Source of the DNA: Deltaproteobacteria bacterium CG_4_8_14_3_um_filter_43_13
GTDB taxonomy: Bacteria > Desulfobacterota > UBA8473
Length of the DNA stretch: 16,148 nt
Assembly: GCA_002782605.1 (NCBI GenBank)
Contig: PFIF01000289.1
Span: forward strand, 1-16,148
Reading direction: 5' to 3'
Of this stretch, positions 14,284-16,148 are shown one piece after another. The notes beneath the pieces are model-generated. The model worked only from the letters and a program-made list of their open reading frames with translations. It did no database searches and was not told where the DNA came from. Numbering within the stretch: position 1 is the stretch's first letter; each line of letters starts with the position of its first letter. Made by a program: the position numbers and the translations under genes.

Positions 14284-15069
14284 ATGGGAACAGATTTAAA
14301 GAGTAAGGTAGCTTTGATTACAGGCTCTAGTAAGGGTATAGGAAAGGCCATTGCCCTTAAATTTGCCGAAAATGAGGCAGATGTAGTCATTAATGGCAGG
14401 TCCCCAGATGCTGGTATGGAGACAGTAAATAAGATAAAGGATATGGGAAGGCATGCAATCTTTGAAAAAGCCGATGTAACTGTCTATAACGAAGTTAAAG
14501 AGATGGTAGATCGTGTCTTAAAAAAGATGAAAAAGATAGATATACTGGTCGTTAGCGGGGGGGTTATCAGCCATGGAAATGTCATCACAGCCCCTAATTT
14601 CTTCAGGGAGGTTGACCCTGACACCTATATAGACTTTATTAACAGTCAATATTTCAGCAGGTTGTACTGTGTCAGAGCCGTCCTGGATCACATGGTTGAA
14701 AGGAAATCAGGAAAAATCGTACTTATAGGAACCGATGCAGGACGTTGGCCTACCCCAGGAGAATCTCTGCCTGGTGGGGCAGGGGCTGCGCTGGTTTTGA
14801 CTACAAAGGTTCTGGCCAGTGAGTTTGCCAGGTGGGGAATAAGGATTAATACCATTTCAACCACAGTTACAAAGGACACACCAGGTATAGACTATGTTCT
14901 CTCCTGTGGACCTCCAGCAAAGATATTTCAGAGGGCTATGGAAAGGCAGCCATTCCCCATAAATGCAAATGATATTGCAGAAGCTGCTCTATTTTTGGCA
15001 TCAGAGGCTTCTGACCAGATTACCGGCCAGACTCTTAGTGTTAACGGTGGGTTATGTTTTCCTGGTTAA
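14284..15069 (+). CDS. Short-chain dehydrogenase/reductase fold protein lacking the catalytic triad
   Basis: 261 residues with an N-terminal Rossmann fold, LITGSSKGIG (11-20), and NGRS after strand 2 (R39), which suggests NADP(H) binding. The C-terminus (NDIAEAALFLAS...QITGQTLSVNGG) is classical SDR. The active site is odd. The SDR Ser-Tyr-Lys positions, aligned through the following TTKVLASEFARWGIRIN, read Thr150, Pro163 and Gly167, and there is no tyrosine at all between residues 129 and 203. The NNAG motif reads VSGG; the helix-4 Asn (N120) is kept. It may use different chemistry or only bind nucleotide and CoA substrates. GGAG precedes the ATG, 15 bases after the mutase. The substrate is unknown, and the crotonase genes beyond are convergent, so the link to acyl-CoA metabolism is only positional. 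Confidence 0.85.
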   Translation: MGTDLKSKVALITGSSKGIGKAIALKFAENEADVVINGRSPDAGMETVNKIKDMGRHAIFEKADVTVYNEVKEMVDRVLKKMKKIDILVVSGGVISHGNVITAPNFFREVDPDTYIDFINSQYFSRLYCVRAVLDHMVERKSGKIVLIGTDAGRWPTPGESLPGGAGAALVLTTKVLASEFARWGIRINTISTTVTKDTPGIDYVLSCGPPAKIFQRAMERQPFPINANDIAEAALFLASEASDQITGQTLSVNGGLCFPG

Positions 15070-15100
15070 CCAGGACCAGTTCTTGCTATCCTGGAGCTTA

Positions 15101-15262
15101 TCAACACCTCTCCCAAAGGGAAGCGTTGGCATTCCCAAAACCACCGCACAGGGTGGCAAGACCATGCTTTGCTTCGGCTTTCTCCTTCTTCATGATATTA
15201 TCCAGGGTTACAATAATCTTTGCTCCAGATTCTCCAAGAGGGTGTCCAAGGTGGATGGCTCA
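15101..15262 (-). pseudogene. Thiolase C-terminal fragment (broken)
   Basis: In minus sense the sequence reads AIHLGHPLGESGAKIIVTL, then ...KHGLATLCGGFGNANASL, ending WERC and a TGA at 15103-15101. GHPLG (catalytic His) and the LCGG region (second catalytic Cys) are hallmarks of the last ~50 residues of thiolases. The residue before AIHLGHP is an in-frame TGA where thiolases have Gly, and recognisable homology stops about there. No thiolase body is upstream, since the complete crotonase gene ends at 15287. It is therefore a 5'-deleted remnant, probably of a beta-oxidation operon with the crotonases. Confidence 0.8.
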
Positions 15263-15286
15263 CCCCACACACACAAAGTATACTGA

Positions 15287-16081
15287 TTAAAGCCCTTTGA
15301 ACAGCGGTTCTCTCTTTTCTAAAAATGCCCTTACTCCTTCCCTATGGTCCTCTGTTTTGAGGCAGATACTCTGGGCATTTGCCTCTAAATCCAGCTCGCT
15401 CGCCAGATCCATATTGAGCCCTTTGTAGAGTATCTCCTTTATCATGCCCAGGGCTATGGGGGCCTTTTTCGCTATCTTCCCTGCAAGGTCATAGGTGGCT
15501 TTTTCCAGTTCTTCAGGGGGTACAGCCTTATTTACCATCCCTATCCTTTCGGCTTCTTTCGCGTCAATCACATCTCCTGTAAAATATAGCTCAAGGGCAT
15601 TTGCCGTACCTACCAGTTTGGGAAGGAAATATAAGCCGCCGTAGTCAGAAACCAACCCCATATTTATAAAACTTACTCCCAGTTTGGCATTATCAGAGGC
15701 AATCCTCATATCACAAGCAAGGGCGATATTACATCCTGCCCCTATAGCATGACCATTTATAGAAGCAATGACAGGTTTTTCCAGATTTCTAATCTCGGTT
15801 ATTATCCTATGGGAGACACTACGAACAAATGCCCTTCTCTCTACAAGAGGTACCTCCACACTCATCTTCTCCATCTCTTTAATATTTCCACCGGCACAAA
15901 ATGCCCTTCCTGCACCTGTTATAACCAATGCCCCTATGTTCTTATCGCCTCTTACGTCTTGAATGGCATTGATTATATCCTCTCGCATACTACCACCCAG
16001 GGCATTGAGACTATCGGGTCTGTTGAGCACTATGGTAGCCACTCTGTTCTCTTTCCTGAATATTATATCTTCGTACCTCAT
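15287..16081 (-). CDS. Enoyl-CoA hydratase/isomerase family (crotonase), PaaG-like
   Basis: Complete 264-residue crotonase that would act on enoyl-CoA thioesters. The oxyanion-hole elements FCAGGN (61-66) and GHAIGAGCN (110-118) are present. The two glutamates of classical enoyl-CoA hydratase are not: the positions read N118 (GAGCN) and F138. Instead there is GLVSDYGG with Asp146, the arrangement known from PaaG and related isomerases. I therefore favour an isomerase or ring-modified substrate over simple hydration. The ATG at 16081 has AAGGAG about 9 bases upstream. It starts 15 bases after the end of another crotonase gene, so it belongs to a minus-strand acyl-CoA operon that continues past the right edge. 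A thiolase remnant lies downstream. Confidence 0.92.
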   Translation of the reverse strand: MRYEDIIFRKENRVATIVLNRPDSLNALGGSMREDIINAIQDVRGDKNIGALVITGAGRAFCAGGNIKEMEKMSVEVPLVERRAFVRSVSHRIITEIRNLEKPVIASINGHAIGAGCNIALACDMRIASDNAKLGVSFINMGLVSDYGGLYFLPKLVGTANALELYFTGDVIDAKEAERIGMVNKAVPPEELEKATYDLAGKIAKKAPIALGMIKEILYKGLNMDLASELDLEANAQSICLKTEDHREGVRAFLEKREPLFKGL

Positions 16082-16096
16082 AGCTATTCTCCTTTC

Positions 16097-16148
16097 TTAC
16101 TTTCCTTTGAATTCCGGCTTTCTCTTTTCCAAAGCTGCTTTAAAGCCA
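16097..16148 (-). CDS. Enoyl-CoA hydratase/isomerase family, C-terminus only (partial)
   Basis: The right edge contains the last 16 codons of a minus-strand gene, reading GFKAALEKRKPEFKGK then TAA. This matches the end of crotonases (compare EGVRAFLEKREPLFKGL in the neighbour). The two genes are 15 bases apart, and the similar tails suggest tandem paralogues. Nothing more can be said without the upstream sequence. Confidence 0.75.
   Translation of the reverse strand, partial: GFKAALEKRKPEFKGK

Noticed and set aside
15061..15074. Perfect 14-base palindrome CCTGGTTAACCAGG at the SDR stop codon
   Set aside because: The stem is only five bases around TTAA, with no T-run on either side, so a terminator call is not supported; may be chance.

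Overview
The window is a chromosomal stretch of a Gram-negative-type bacterium. Its core is a nearly complete division and cell-wall (dcw) cluster on the minus strand. In transcription order it runs mraZ, a STAS-domain gene, rsmH, ftsL, ftsI, murE, murF, mraY, murD, ftsW and the 5' end of murG, which is cut by the left edge. MurE carries the DNPR signature of meso-diaminopimelate ligases. The FtsI-type PBP ends in a PASTA domain. The gene order, moderate-to-low GC and repeat-rich spacers fit a deltaproteobacterial (Desulfobacterota-like) or neighbouring lineage, but the lineage is inferred and no species is claimed.

Region by region: positions 1-11626 are the dcw cluster. It is driven by a strong sigma70-like promoter (TTGACA, 17 bases, TATATT) at 11692-11720. 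Three 10-base direct repeats, the expected MraZ operator, lie at 11654-11683. Positions 11627-12147 form a divergent, AT-rich regulatory region. From 12148 to 15069 the plus strand carries a COG1738/YhhQ-like transporter, a phosphomannomutase/phosphoglucomutase and, 15 bases later, a short-chain dehydrogenase fold protein lacking the usual Ser-Tyr-Lys residues. From 15101 to the right edge the minus strand carries crotonase-family genes: one complete PaaG-like member, the tail of another, and a broken thiolase 3' end downstream.

The dcw genes cover lipid II synthesis (MurE, MurF, MraY, MurD, MurG) and septal wall assembly (FtsL, FtsW, FtsI). MraZ and RsmH head the unit. The STAS gene between mraZ and rsmH is a lineage-specific addition.

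The most unusual layer is in the dcw spacers. Wherever adjacent genes are not tightly coupled, the gap holds short phased repeats of 7 or 8 bases, often in inverted pairs with hairpins. These arrays reach into coding sequence: they encode the last residues of MurF, abut the murE start and form part of the ftsI stop. Between ftsL and ftsI an inverted pair of 8-base arrays encloses what reads as the beheaded N-terminus of a four-helix-bundle (23S rRNA intervening-sequence type) protein, suggesting a decayed mobile or IVS-like element within an essential operon.
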